From NCBI GenBank assembly GCA_965199555.1, contig CBDASJ010000010.1, positions 1 through 64,000 of the forward strand: DNA of 64,000 bases, written 5' to 3'. Shown piece by piece: positions 1-8,269 of this stretch. Position 1 is the stretch's first letter. The number at the start of each line of letters is the position of its first letter. The position numbers and the translations under genes are program-made. Below the pieces are notes generated by a model. That model saw only the letters and a list, made by a program, of their open reading frames with translations. It did not search any database and was not told the origin of the DNA. This DNA comes from LMUY01 sp965199555 (GTDB taxonomy: Bacteria > Pseudomonadota > Alphaproteobacteria > Acetobacterales > Acetobacteraceae).

Positions 1-16
1 CCCGCTCGCTCGGCTG

Positions 17-478
17 TTGGCCTCGCCGGTCCGCCCGGGCACCGTGCGCTGGATCGGGCTGCGGCCAGCCCGGCGGCAGGCGGTGGTTTCGGTAACGGCA
101 GCGCGGCTGGAGCCGGGGCGGGGCGTGGTGGGGGACCGATGGTGCGGGGCGGCCACCGGCAACCGCCAAGTGACGCTGCTGGCGGAGGAGCACCTGCTGG
201 CCATCGCCCGCTTCCTGGGGCAGGAGCGGGTCGGACCGGAGCAGTTGCGCCGCAACGTGCTGGTCGGCGGCATCAACCTGCTGGCGTTGAAAGGCCACCG
301 GGTCCGGCTCGGCTCCGCGGTGGTGGAGGTCACCGGCGAATGCCACCCCTGCTCGCGCATGGAGGAGATCCTCGGCCCGGGCGGCTACCAGGCGGTGCGC
401 GGCCATGGCGGCGTCACCGCGCGGGTGGTGGAGCCCGGTGAGGTCATCGTCGGCGACGCGGTGCAGCGGCTGGAGTAG
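17..478 (+). CDS. MOSC domain-containing protein (possibly 5'-truncated by the window)
   Basis: The product (153 residues as called) matches the MOSC domain, found in molybdenum-cofactor sulfurases and in YiiM/YuaD-like proteins handling sulfur bound to Moco. Visible hallmarks are the early GDRW segment, the RRN(V/I) motif near residue 75, and a conserved cysteine region (GECHPCSRME) followed by GHGGVTARV. The called start is TTG at 17, but the frame stays open to the left edge, so the true start may lie outside the window. The family commonly runs 150-180 residues, so little is missing if anything. The gene ends 22 bp from the end of a convergent gene. The domain call is good; the substrate is unknown. 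Confidence 0.8.
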   Translation: MASPVRPGTVRWIGLRPARRQAVVSVTAARLEPGRGVVGDRWCGAATGNRQVTLLAEEHLLAIARFLGQERVGPEQLRRNVLVGGINLLALKGHRVRLGSAVVEVTGECHPCSRMEEILGPGGYQAVRGHGGVTARVVEPGEVIVGDAVQRLE

Positions 479-500
479 TTCGCCGCCCTGGTCGCTGGTC

Positions 501-1730
501 TCACCCCTGGTCGGACAGCAGCAGCGCCAGCGCTTCGTCGGGGCCGCACAAGATCTCCACCAGGCGGACGCGGTCGGCCAGGCCAAGCCCGCTGCGCGGG
601 TCGCGGAACCGCGCGGACACGCTCAGCACCGTCGCGTCGTAGTGCTCCGCGCTTCCCAGGCGGCGGCCGGCGCTTTCCAACCGGCGCAGGTCCCGCGCGG
701 TGCGTTCCAGGTTGTCCAGCACGGCGTCGTCTAGCTCGGCCTCCAACACGACGCTGGCCTGTTGCAGCGTTTCGGCGACGGCGTGGTCGAAGCGGCGGCG
801 GCACAGCGTGTCGGCGTCCTTGCGGATCTGCTCCAAGCGCTGCCTTCGTTCCGGGCTCATCGTGGGCCCGTCTTCCAGACCCGCCAACAAGGCGGCGATG
901 CGGATGGTTTCCACGGCAGCCTCCGTGGCGTCGCCGTGTTCTGCCGCGCCATCCGCCATGGTGGCCTGCAGGTTGGCCAGCGTGTGGTCCATCGCGCGGT
1001 CGGCGGCAGGGTTGCGGCTGGCGGCCGCGCTTTCCGCAGCGATGGCCAGCACCCGGGACGGCACCGGCAAGCGTGACAGCAGCACGGCAACCATCGTGGC
1101 AAGCGCCAGGCCGCCCTGCGGCTCGGTCCGGACCAGCAGGGCGCGTATGTCGGCGTCGGCCGGTACGGACCGCGACGCCGCCAGTTGCTCGATCGCCGGC
1201 GCTTGTCCCAGCACCGCGGCGAGGATCGCGGCCAGGTCGGTGAAATCGTTCGGCGCCAGCCCAGACGCCTGCTCCCAGTTCGCCGGGACGGCCATCTGCT
1301 GCATGGCGCTCGCGGCGGCCGGCCAAAGCTCTTCCCCCAGGGCGGCGATGGCGGGGCGATCGTCCGGCGCCACCCGGCATGCGCTGGGCTCGATCGACCG
1401 GCTGAGCGCGGGCAGCGCCGCTTGCAAGGCGACGCCGAGCGGCGCCAGGGCCTGACGAGGCAGGCCGACATCGCCGCGCTTCCACCGCTGGCCCGGGATG
1501 ATCACCGGGTCCAACGGGCTGAACAACAGCCGGGTGAAGCTGAACGGTCGGGCCGGCCGCAACTGCGCGAGCCGCGCGCGCAGCGGGGCGATCAGGGCGT
1601 CCGCCGCGCCGCGCTCCGGCAGCCCGTCCACCATCGCGACCACGCGGGCGATCTGGGCGTCCCGCGCCTGCGCCAGCCCGGCGACGACATCACGCACGGT
1701 CGCGGCGGCCTGCACGGGTTCGCTCATCAT
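501..1730 (-). CDS. Hypothetical protein, second gene of a coupled pair
   Basis: This protein of about 409 residues matches no family I recognise. It has no signal peptide or membrane segment and is rich in Ala, Leu and Arg. Its charged C-terminal half looks mostly alpha-helical. Two tandem ATG codons (1730 and 1727) are possible starts; the first overlaps the stop of the upstream gene (ATGA), implying translational coupling. Dense GC-rich sequence lets the frame stay open further upstream, but that extension overlaps the upstream gene and is a shadow. Coupling suggests the two products act together, perhaps as a complex; this is inference only. Confidence 0.6.
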   Translation of the reverse strand: MMSEPVQAAATVRDVVAGLAQARDAQIARVVAMVDGLPERGAADALIAPLRARLAQLRPARPFSFTRLLFSPLDPVIIPGQRWKRGDVGLPRQALAPLGVALQAALPALSRSIEPSACRVAPDDRPAIAALGEELWPAAASAMQQMAVPANWEQASGLAPNDFTDLAAILAAVLGQAPAIEQLAASRSVPADADIRALLVRTEPQGGLALATMVAVLLSRLPVPSRVLAIAAESAAASRNPAADRAMDHTLANLQATMADGAAEHGDATEAAVETIRIAALLAGLEDGPTMSPERRQRLEQIRKDADTLCRRRFDHAVAETLQQASVVLEAELDDAVLDNLERTARDLRRLESAGRRLGSAEHYDATVLSVSARFRDPRSGLGLADRVRLVEILCGPDEALALLLSDQG

Positions 1731-2767
1731 GCCGCGATCAGTTGTTCGTTGCGGGCGATCAGGTCCTGCACGAAGCGCCCGGTGCGCCAGTCCTCGCGCC
1801 CGGCCACCATGCGGTACACCCGCCGCGGCGTCTCGATCTCGGTTTGCACGCCGGCCCAGTCGCCGGCTTCGCGGGGGATGATCGGCAACATGGCGGCGAT
1901 TTCTTCCAGGCTGTTGCGGCGGTCCGCGGCCTTGTCGGACAGCGCCCACAGCCGGCAAATCCGCTCCCACCCGTCCATCAGCCATTCGGTGCGGGCGAGT
2001 TGCTGGCTGATGCCGGCCGGGTTGGCGCGCCAGGCCACCAGCAGGTCGAGCAGGCGGTCGAGCAGGCTGCGCGATTGCGCCAGCGTGTGGTCCACGCATT
2101 TCAGCGTCACGTCGGCCGTGTTGACCACCATCTGGACGAGGCCGGCGGTTTGTTCGTCCTTGTCGGTCGGCAACTGCATCACCTCCCGCCGCAGCAGTTT
2201 CAGCATCGCGATGGCGTAGGGCAGCCGCGCCCGCGACGCCCGCCCGCCGACGCCAATCGGGTTGTACAGCGTCGCCAGCTCACCCAGGCTGGCGGCGATC
2301 ATCTCGTTGTCCTGCCGGATCATGGGGGCGACAGTCGCGATCACCCGCTTGGCACGGATTTCCAAGGCGGCCGGATGCTCTTTTTCCGGCGGGATGCCGG
2401 CGCCGCCCGGCGGCTCCGCCTGCTGCACGATGCGCAGCAGCAGTTCGAACTTGGTGAAGATGCGACCCTCCTCTTCCGTCGCGATGGCCGCCGCGGCGGC
2501 CGCAACGGCGGAACGCCCGGCCAGGCCGCTTGCGGCCACCTTGCGGGCGGCGTCGCGGATGGTGGCCGGCGTCAGGTTGCGGAGCGCGGCGACACCTTCG
2601 GTGAGCTGCACGTCGTGCACGGTGGGGCGGCAGATGCTGCGCAGGCCGGTCCAAGGCAGGATGTAGTCGCCCCGGCCGCCCGACGGATTGGGCACCACCA
2701 GTTCCATGCCGAACCGGTCCGCCGGTCGCACCCGGGACCCCGTCAGGATGGGGGTGGTGAACGGCAC
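1727..2767 (-). CDS. Hypothetical protein, first gene of a coupled pair
   Basis: The product is about 346 residues when started at GTG 2767, which has a G-rich ribosome-binding stretch about 7 bases upstream. I do not recognise the family. No signal peptide or membrane span is visible. The sequence reads as a soluble, largely helical protein with an N-terminal region rich in Pro, Gly and Phe and a basic and acidic central part. It overlaps the next gene by ATGA at 1727-1730. The open frame extends up to 3364 but that part lies opposite the glycosylase gene in another frame and is not credible. A function cannot be assigned. Confidence 0.6.
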   Translation of the reverse strand: MPFTTPILTGSRVRPADRFGMELVVPNPSGGRGDYILPWTGLRSICRPTVHDVQLTEGVAALRNLTPATIRDAARKVAASGLAGRSAVAAAAAAIATEEEGRIFTKFELLLRIVQQAEPPGGAGIPPEKEHPAALEIRAKRVIATVAPMIRQDNEMIAASLGELATLYNPIGVGGRASRARLPYAIAMLKLLRREVMQLPTDKDEQTAGLVQMVVNTADVTLKCVDHTLAQSRSLLDRLLDLLVAWRANPAGISQQLARTEWLMDGWERICRLWALSDKAADRRNSLEEIAAMLPIIPREAGDWAGVQTEIETPRRVYRMVAGREDWRTGRFVQDLIARNEQLIAA

Positions 2768-2864
2768 GGACGCCCCCCGTTCCAGGAAGGTCGTCGGTTT
2801 GTAGTTCTGGGCTTGGGATCGCTGTACCACCGCTTCACTTTGCGGCAACCTTGTTAACAGGCCG

Positions 2865-3506
2865 TTATGGCACCGGGTCGTCCATGGTCGGCCGGCCGGT
2901 GCGGAAGCGCCAATGGTGCCACAGCAGGCGCGCCGCCATTCCCCGCTGCGGCGCCCAGGCGGCGGCGAGTTGGCGCAACGCGGCGGGGTTGGGCCGCGCC
3001 GGCAAGCCCTTGAGGTCGGCCACGGCGGCAGCCAGCGCCAGGTCCCCGGCGGGGAACACGTCTTCCCGCGCCAAGGCGAACAGGAGGTAGACCTCCGCCG
3101 TCCAGCGCCCGGTGCCCCGCACGGCGGACATCGCGGCCACCGCTTCCTCGTCCGGCATCGCTGCCAGCGTGTCGGCATGCAGCCGGCCGTCGGCAAAGGC
3201 TTCGGCCAGCGCGCGGGCATGCAGCACCTTCGGCCGCGACAGGCCCACGACGCGCAGCGCCGCGTCGTCCAGGGCGAGCAGCCCGGCGGGGTCGAGCGCG
3301 CCGGGCGTCGCAGCCAGGCGCCGCCAGATCGCCGCGGCGGCGCCGTTGCTGATCTGCTGGCCAACGATCGCCTGCAACAGGCCGGGAAAGCCGGCGGCGC
3401 GGGTGCGCCACGGCAGCGGCCCGGCCGCGGCCTCGATCCCGGCGAAATCGGGATCGAGGGTGATGAGCCGGGCGATGGCGGCGCGGGCGTGGTCGGGGAT
3501 GCTCAC
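2865..3506 (-). CDS. DNA-3-methyladenine glycosylase II family (HhH-GPD)
   Basis: The 213-residue protein has the helix-hairpin-helix-GPD fold of AlkA-type base-excision repair glycosylases, which remove alkylated purines from DNA. The recognisable blocks are an early LLQAIVGQQIS segment, and the hairpin region VRGTGRWTAEVYLLFAL followed by a catalytic Asp in FPAGDLAL. It lacks the N-terminal domain of E. coli AlkA (282 residues), as do many short AlkA-like enzymes. The ATG at 3506 is the only good start. It stands between the unknown pair and the Met/His-rich protein, all on the minus strand, without overlaps. No Ada-type regulator is seen nearby. Confidence 0.88.
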   Translation of the reverse strand: MSIPDHARAAIARLITLDPDFAGIEAAAGPLPWRTRAAGFPGLLQAIVGQQISNGAAAAIWRRLAATPGALDPAGLLALDDAALRVVGLSRPKVLHARALAEAFADGRLHADTLAAMPDEEAVAAMSAVRGTGRWTAEVYLLFALAREDVFPAGDLALAAAVADLKGLPARPNPAALRQLAAAWAPQRGMAARLLWHHWRFRTGRPTMDDPVP

Positions 3507-3552
3507 CCGCCCACGCTAGGCCGCCGCGGCGCGGTCCGGCTAGACGCGGGGG

Positions 3553-4020
3553 CTAGCTCAGGCGTTCGGGGCGGCCGGTGTGCCGGTCCATGGCGAAATG
3601 CGCGATGGCGGTTCCATCCGGCGTGGCAAGCGCGAAGGTCACCCGGTTCGGCTCCTCCGTCACTTCCGTCACCTTCCAGCTGTGGTTGCCGTTGAACAGC
3701 AGGAAGGCTTCGGCGATCTTCTGCACGTCCGGGCCGGACAGGGCGCGGTCGGCCGCCGGGTAGATCAGCGCGAAGGCGCGCATGCGGTGCATCATGCCGC
3801 CCATGCGGTGCATCCCGCCTTCCATCGGCCCGTGCGGCATGTCGCCCATCGGGCGGTGCATGCCCGGGGCGCCCATGCCAGGGCCGGCCATGCCAGGACC
3901 AGCCATGCCGGGCGGCGGGGGCGGCGGTGCGCCCTGTGCGTCCGCTTGGGTGATCCCGACGGCGGTGCCGGCGCCGACGAGGCTTCCGGCGAGCAGGGCG
4001 AGCATGATGGTCTTGCGCAT
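3553..4020 (-). CDS. Small secreted Met/His/Pro-rich protein
   Basis: The 155-residue protein starts with a clear Sec signal peptide (MRKTIMLALLAGSLVGAG, probable cut near ADAQG). A low-complexity stretch follows, made of PGMAGPGM-type repeats, and then a Met/His-rich stretch (MHRPMG, MHRMGGMMHRM). The C-terminal 75 residues look like a folded domain ending in TGRPERLS. Met/His-rich periplasmic segments often bind copper or other soft metals, but no family is recognised, so metal binding is inference. It is transcribed divergently from the two-component system starting at 4147; the 126-bp gap between them should hold both promoters, and control by that system is plausible. Confidence 0.7.
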   Translation of the reverse strand: MRKTIMLALLAGSLVGAGTAVGITQADAQGAPPPPPPGMAGPGMAGPGMGAPGMHRPMGDMPHGPMEGGMHRMGGMMHRMRAFALIYPAADRALSGPDVQKIAEAFLLFNGNHSWKVTEVTEEPNRVTFALATPDGTAIAHFAMDRHTGRPERLS

Positions 4021-4146
4021 GGCTGTGTGTCCGACAGGTGTTGAGCGGCCGCATCCTGCCCCGGCGAAAAAGACGGCGGCGCGGCGAAGTGCAACCAATT
4101 GCAACGGCGCCTCCCAAGCGCCGGGCGCGGGTCGTATGGTGGCGCC

Positions 4147-4863
4147 ATGGAAACGATGCCGCACATCCTGGTGGTCGACGACGATCGGGAAATCCGCGAC
4201 CTGCTTGCCCGCTTCCTGGAACGCCATCGCTTCCGCGTCACCTCCGTGCGGGACGGGCGGGAAGCGCGGCGGGCGTGGTCGGCCGGGCATTTCCAGCTCG
4301 TCGTGCTCGACCTCATGCTGCCGGGCGAAGGCGGGCTGGACCTGGCGCGCTGGATGCGGTCGCAGGGCGACATCCCGATCGTCATGCTGACGGCGATGGG
4401 CGAGGAAACCGACCGGATCATCGGGCTGGAGTTGGGCGCCGACGATTACGTGCCCAAACCGTTCAACCCGCGCGAACTGCTGGCCCGCATGCGCGCCGTG
4501 CTGCGCCGCACCGCCGACCGCAGCGGACGCCGGGCGGACGACGTGGCGTCCCTGCGCTTCGCCGGCTGGACGCTGGAACCGGCCCGGCGCCGCCTGCTCA
4601 ACCCCGAAGGGGTGGAAGTGCCGCTGACCGGGGGCGAATACGACCTGCTGGTGGCCTTGGTGGAGCGGGCGAACCGGGTGCTGACGCGCGACATGCTGCT
4701 GGACCTGCTGCGCGGGCGCCAGGCCGGGCCGTTCGACCGGGCGATCGACGTGGCGATCAGCCGGCTGCGCCGCAAGCTGGAGGATGACGGCCGCCAAGCG
4801 CAACTGATCAAGACCGTGCGCGGCGGCGGCTACGTGCTGGCGGCGGACGTCCAGCGGGCGTGA
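4147..4863 (+). CDS. OmpR-family response regulator
   Basis: The 238-residue protein has a receiver domain at residues 1-120: acidic pair in VVDDDRE, phosphoacceptor Asp55 in VLDLMLPGE, Thr/Ala switch in MLTAMGEE, Lys in VPKPFNPRE. A winged-helix DNA-binding domain with the wing motif RGGGYVLAADV follows at about 140-235. ATG 4147 was chosen because upstream ATG 4099 would add an unconserved basic tail; ATG 4156 is also possible. The stop overlaps the start of the kinase gene (GTGA), so the two are one operon. Like OmpR it presumably binds DNA as a dimer after phosphorylation. Its targets are unknown; the divergent secreted protein is the nearest candidate. Confidence 0.93.
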   Translation: METMPHILVVDDDREIRDLLARFLERHRFRVTSVRDGREARRAWSAGHFQLVVLDLMLPGEGGLDLARWMRSQGDIPIVMLTAMGEETDRIIGLELGADDYVPKPFNPRELLARMRAVLRRTADRSGRRADDVASLRFAGWTLEPARRRLLNPEGVEVPLTGGEYDLLVALVERANRVLTRDMLLDLLRGRQAGPFDRAIDVAISRLRRKLEDDGRQAQLIKTVRGGGYVLAADVQRA

Positions 4864-6209
4864 AGGGCCGGGTGTGGCGGGCGCTGTGGCCGCATAGCCT
4901 AGCGAACCGGACGGCGCTCGTGCTGCTCGCCGGGCTGGTGGTGGTGCAGGCTGGTGGCTTGCTGATCTACACGCTGGACCGCATCGACCTGCAACGGCTG
5001 GCGGCGGTGCAGTCGCTGGGGCTGCGGGTCAGCAGCCTGTATCGTTCCGTCGCCTTGGCGGCACCGGAGGACCGGCAGGCTGGGCTGCGCGCGTTCGACG
5101 AAACTTCGAACTTCACCGCGACGCTCGACAACGCCCCGGCCACCAGCGATTTGGAGCCGGCGCCCCCGCCGATCCAGCGTGCGCTGCGGATCAGCATGCA
5201 GTTCGCGCCGATCCCGCCCGGCATGCGGTGGCGCGAGCTGCTGGTCCGTGGCCTGCCATCCGAGCGGCGGCTGCTGGTCAGCATGCGGCTGCCGAGCGGG
5301 GAATGGCTGAACGTGCACGTGGCCATCCGTCGCACGCTGTTCTTCTGGTCCGAGACGTTCCTGATTTCGTTCTGTTCCATGACGGTGGCGGCGGCGGTGC
5401 TCGTCATCTGGGCGGTGCGGCAGTTCAGCGCCCCGATGCGGGACCTGGCGGCGGCGGCGGAGCGGCTGGGGATGAACGTCAACGCCCCCCCGATGCCCGA
5501 ACGCGGCACGGCGGAGGCGGTGAAGGCCGCCCGCGCCTTCAACATCATGGCCGAGCGCATCCGCCGCTTCGTGCGCGACCGCACCTTCCTGCTCACGGCG
5601 ATCGGCCATGACCTGCGCACGCCGATCACCCGGTTGAAGCTGCGGGCGGAATGGATGGACGACGAGGAACAGCAGCGCAAAATGCTGGCCGACCTAGACG
5701 AGCTGGAAGGCATGGTCGCCGCCACGCTCGCCTTCGGCCGCGACGACGCGAACGCGGAAGCGCCGACGCCACTGGATTTGGCGGAGCTGCTGCGCACCGT
5801 GCTGGACGAGGCGGCCGACGCCCATCCGGACGTCGCCGAGCAGATCGGCTTCATCGGGCCGTTGCACCAGGTGGTCCGCGCCCGGGCGGTCGCCATCAAG
5901 CGGGCGCTGACCAATCTGGTGGTGAACGCGGTGAAATACGGCGACTCGGCGAAGGTGAGCTTATTGCCGCCGCAGGACGGCGTGGTGACGGTGCTGGTGG
6001 AGGATAACGGCCCCGGCATCCCCGCCGCCGAGCTGGACCGGGTGTTCGAGCCGTTTCACCGGCTGGAGCCCAGCCGCAACCGGGAAACCGGCGGCACCGG
6101 GCTGGGCTTGCCGATCGCCCGCAACATCCTGCGCGGCCATGGCGGCGATGTGGTGCTGTCCAACCGGGCCGCCGGCGGCGTCCAGGCGCGGGTCACGCTG
6201 CCGGTCTAG
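4860..6209 (+). CDS. EnvZ-type sensor histidine kinase with HAMP domain
   Basis: The 449-residue membrane kinase has TM1 at about 18-38, a periplasmic loop of roughly 120 residues and TM2 at about 160-182. A HAMP linker and a dimerisation/phosphoacceptor helix follow, with His250 in IGHDLRTPITRLKL. The ATP-binding domain carries the N box (NLVVNAVKYG), G1 (VEDNGPGIP), F box (FEPFHR) and G2 (GTGLGLPIA). It starts with GTG overlapping the regulator's TGA. The EnvZ-like layout suggests it senses an envelope condition; the periplasmic loop has no recognisable ligand pocket. All catalytic motifs are intact. It should phosphorylate the regulator encoded just upstream. Confidence 0.93.
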   Translation: MKGRVWRALWPHSLANRTALVLLAGLVVVQAGGLLIYTLDRIDLQRLAAVQSLGLRVSSLYRSVALAAPEDRQAGLRAFDETSNFTATLDNAPATSDLEPAPPPIQRALRISMQFAPIPPGMRWRELLVRGLPSERRLLVSMRLPSGEWLNVHVAIRRTLFFWSETFLISFCSMTVAAAVLVIWAVRQFSAPMRDLAAAAERLGMNVNAPPMPERGTAEAVKAARAFNIMAERIRRFVRDRTFLLTAIGHDLRTPITRLKLRAEWMDDEEQQRKMLADLDELEGMVAATLAFGRDDANAEAPTPLDLAELLRTVLDEAADAHPDVAEQIGFIGPLHQVVRARAVAIKRALTNLVVNAVKYGDSAKVSLLPPQDGVVTVLVEDNGPGIPAAELDRVFEPFHRLEPSRNRETGGTGLGLPIARNILRGHGGDVVLSNRAAGGVQARVTLPV

Positions 6210-6214
6210 CGCGG

Positions 6215-6682
6215 TCACGCCGCGGGGCAGCGCTCCAGCGGGTAGGGGAATGCCGCGCAATGCGGGAAGGTGATCGCACTTCCTGATTCGCGGGCGACGT
6301 GCAGGGTGTTCGGGTCCTCGCAACCGAATCCGGACTGCACGTCGGCATCCGGCGTGAAGCGGAACTCGGCGCCGGTCGGCGTGGTGCGCACCGTCTCGAT
6401 CACCCGCTGCACGGCTCCGGTGGCGAGCAGGGACGCGTGCCCCACCGAGTCGCGCCCGAACACGACGGTTGGCTGGGTCTTGCAGTCCTGCGCCACCATG
6501 CCGTCCAGCACGGGGAACAGACCCCCGGTCCACACCCCGAACAGCCAGGCATGCGGCGGCCCGGCCGGCGCCGCTGCTTGCGGGGCGGGCTGCGTTCGGC
6601 GGCGCGTTTCGGCGAAGCCGTGACTGGTCAGACACATGCCGGTCAGCAGAAGGGAGGCTGACAGCAAGGCGGCTCGGCGCAT
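6215..6682 (-). CDS. Secreted hypothetical protein
   Basis: The 155-residue protein begins with a signal peptide (MRRAALLSASLLLTGMCL, cut probably after GFAE). A Pro/Ala/Gln linker and a compact domain of about 110 residues follow. Four cysteines lie in the mature part (QDCK, GCED, PHCAA, ERCPAA), enough for two disulfides. ATG 6682 has a GAGG ribosome-binding site. It ends 5 bp from the kinase stop, convergently. I do not recognise a family; similar small secreted proteins are common in this bacterial group. A periplasmic location follows from the signal peptide, the function does not. Confidence 0.65.
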   Translation of the reverse strand: MRRAALLSASLLLTGMCLTSHGFAETRRRTQPAPQAAAPAGPPHAWLFGVWTGGLFPVLDGMVAQDCKTQPTVVFGRDSVGHASLLATGAVQRVIETVRTTPTGAEFRFTPDADVQSGFGCEDPNTLHVARESGSAITFPHCAAFPYPLERCPAA

Positions 6683-6781
6683 GGGGAAACCTCGGTTTGG
6701 ACCTGTCCGGCCATCCTAACCGCCGGTCCGGGCGGGGGCCAGCCGTTGATGCCGCCGGTTCCGCGTGCCAATGGGTCGGGC

Positions 6782-7360
6782 ATGCTCCGTCAGCTTTACC
6801 AACGCGTGCTCCGGCTCGCCGCAAGCCGAAACGCGCCCGTGTGGCTCGCCGCGGTGGCCTTCGCCGAAAGCAGCTTCTTCCCCGTCCCGCCGGATGCGCT
6901 GCTGATCCCGATGGCGCTGGCACGGCCGGACCGGGCGCTGCGCTATGCCCTGATCGCCACCGTGGCCAGCGTGGTGGGCGGCATGCTCGGCTACCTGATC
7001 GGCTACGCCCTGTTCGACCAGGTCGCCCGTCCGTTGCTGGCGCTGTACCACTATGAGGCGGCGTACGCGGCGTTCCAGGCCCGGTTCGCCCAGGTCGGCC
7101 TGTGGATCATCCTGATCAAGGGGTTGCTGCCGATCCCCTACAAGATCATCACCATCGCGTCCGGCGCGGCGCAGTTCGACTTCGCCACCTTCGTGGCGGC
7201 GAGTGCCGTGACGCGCGGCGCCCGCTTCTTCCTGTGGGCGCTGCTGCTGAAGTATTTCGGCGAGCAGGCCCGCGGGTTCATCGAACGCCGGCTGCCATGG
7301 CTGCTCGCGGCCACCGCGGTGCTGGCGGTGTTCGGGCTGTGGCTGGTGAAATACGTCTAG
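6782..7360 (+). CDS. VTT-domain membrane protein (YqaA/DedA superfamily)
   Basis: The integral membrane protein of about 192 residues is related to the DedA/VTT superfamily, whose characterised members flip undecaprenyl phosphate or phosphatidylethanolamine or affect membrane homeostasis. Hallmarks are the AESSFFPVPPDALLIP segment with its re-entrant-loop prolines near residue 25, the glycine-rich GGMLGYLIGY helix, and the later KGLLPIPYKIITIASG segment. About four hydrophobic helices are visible. The start ATG 6782 gives a typical short cytoplasmic N-terminus; ATG 6746/6749 would add a dozen unremarkable residues. It lies before pyrH with an 88-bp gap holding a small hairpin. Confidence 0.85.
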   Translation: MLRQLYQRVLRLAASRNAPVWLAAVAFAESSFFPVPPDALLIPMALARPDRALRYALIATVASVVGGMLGYLIGYALFDQVARPLLALYHYEAAYAAFQARFAQVGLWIILIKGLLPIPYKIITIASGAAQFDFATFVAASAVTRGARFFLWALLLKYFGEQARGFIERRLPWLLAATAVLAVFGLWLVKYV

Positions 7361-7374
7361 CCGCCGTTCGGCGG
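7361..7374 (+). terminator. Candidate hairpin after the VTT-domain gene
   Basis: Immediately after the stop codon lies CCGCCG-TT-CGGCGG, a perfect GC-only inverted repeat that would form a 5-6 bp stem. No T-run follows, so it is at best a weak intrinsic terminator or an RNA stability element. It precedes the start of the conserved pyrH cluster. Confidence 0.3.
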
Positions 7375-7448
7375 AACTCGCTTGTGACGGCTGCCCCTAA
7401 ACCCTAGGGTGCCGCCGCCATCCGGGCCAGCATTCCCAGGGGAACGTC

Positions 7449-8174
7449 ATGACTGCCGAGCCGCCCCGTAAAAGAGTGCTCCTGAAAGTGTCCGGCGAGG
7501 CGCTGATGGGCAACCGCGAATACGGCCTGGACGGCGACACGCTGTTGCGCATCGCCACCGACGTGAAGGACGTGGTTGCTCAGGGACATGAGGTGTGCCT
7601 GGTGATCGGCGGCGGCAATATCTTCCGCGGCATCTCGGCCGCGGCGCGTGGCATGGACCGGGCCCAGGCGGACTACATGGGCATGATCGCCACCGTCATG
7701 AACGCGCTGGGCGTGCAGAACGCGCTGGAAAAGATCGGCGTCGCGACCCGCGTGCAATCCGCCATCCCCATGGCCAGCGTGTGCGAGCCGTATATTCGCC
7801 GCCGGGCCATGCGGCACATGGAAAAGGGCCGGGTGGTGATCTTCGCCGCCGGCACCGGCAACCCGTTCTTCACCACCGACACGGCGGCGGCGCTGCGCGC
7901 GGTGGAGATGGGGTGCAGCATGCTGTTGAAGGGCACCCAGGTCGACGGCGTTTATTCCGCCGACCCGCGCAAGGATCCGCAGGCCGCACGCTACGAGGAA
8001 CTCACCTATCACGACGTGCTCGCCGGCGACCTGGCCGTGATGGACGCCGCGGCGATCAGCGTGGCGCGGGAAAACGGCCTGCCCATCACCGTGTTCAACA
8101 TCCACGCCGCGGGGGCGTTCGCGCAGGTGATGCGGGGCGAGGGGCGCTTCACCACCATCGTGGAACGGGCCTGA
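7449..8174 (+). CDS. pyrH: UMP kinase
   Basis: The 241-residue protein phosphorylates UMP to UDP using ATP in pyrimidine nucleotide synthesis. As a bacterial-type enzyme of the amino acid kinase fold it should be hexameric and regulated by GTP/UTP. Diagnostic motifs are LKVSGEAL at residues 12-19, GGGNIFRG at 54-61, the UMP-binding GTGNPFFTTDTAA region near 140, and KGTQVDGVYSADP. The length equals E. coli PyrH (241). ATG 7449 follows a GGGGAACG ribosome-binding stretch. It begins the conserved pyrH-frr-uppS-cdsA-dxr-rseP-bamA order. The rpsB-tsf genes that often precede it are not here. Confidence 0.98.
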   Translation: MTAEPPRKRVLLKVSGEALMGNREYGLDGDTLLRIATDVKDVVAQGHEVCLVIGGGNIFRGISAAARGMDRAQADYMGMIATVMNALGVQNALEKIGVATRVQSAIPMASVCEPYIRRRAMRHMEKGRVVIFAAGTGNPFFTTDTAAALRAVEMGCSMLLKGTQVDGVYSADPRKDPQAARYEELTYHDVLAGDLAVMDAAAISVARENGLPITVFNIHAAGAFAQVMRGEGRFTTIVERA

Positions 8175-8269
8175 GGCGGCGGCGGGACGCAGGGCTTGTT
8201 CGCCCCTGCGGTCCGGTGCGATTGATGTCGAACGAGCCCTAGGCGGGCCCATCCCTACGAGGTGCCACA

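Noticed and set aside
2280..2654. Overlapping ORFs on both strands within the unknown pair
   Set aside because: They are Arg/Pro/Ala-rich shadows typical of high-GC DNA; the coupled minus-strand frames with ATGA overlap are the consistent reading.
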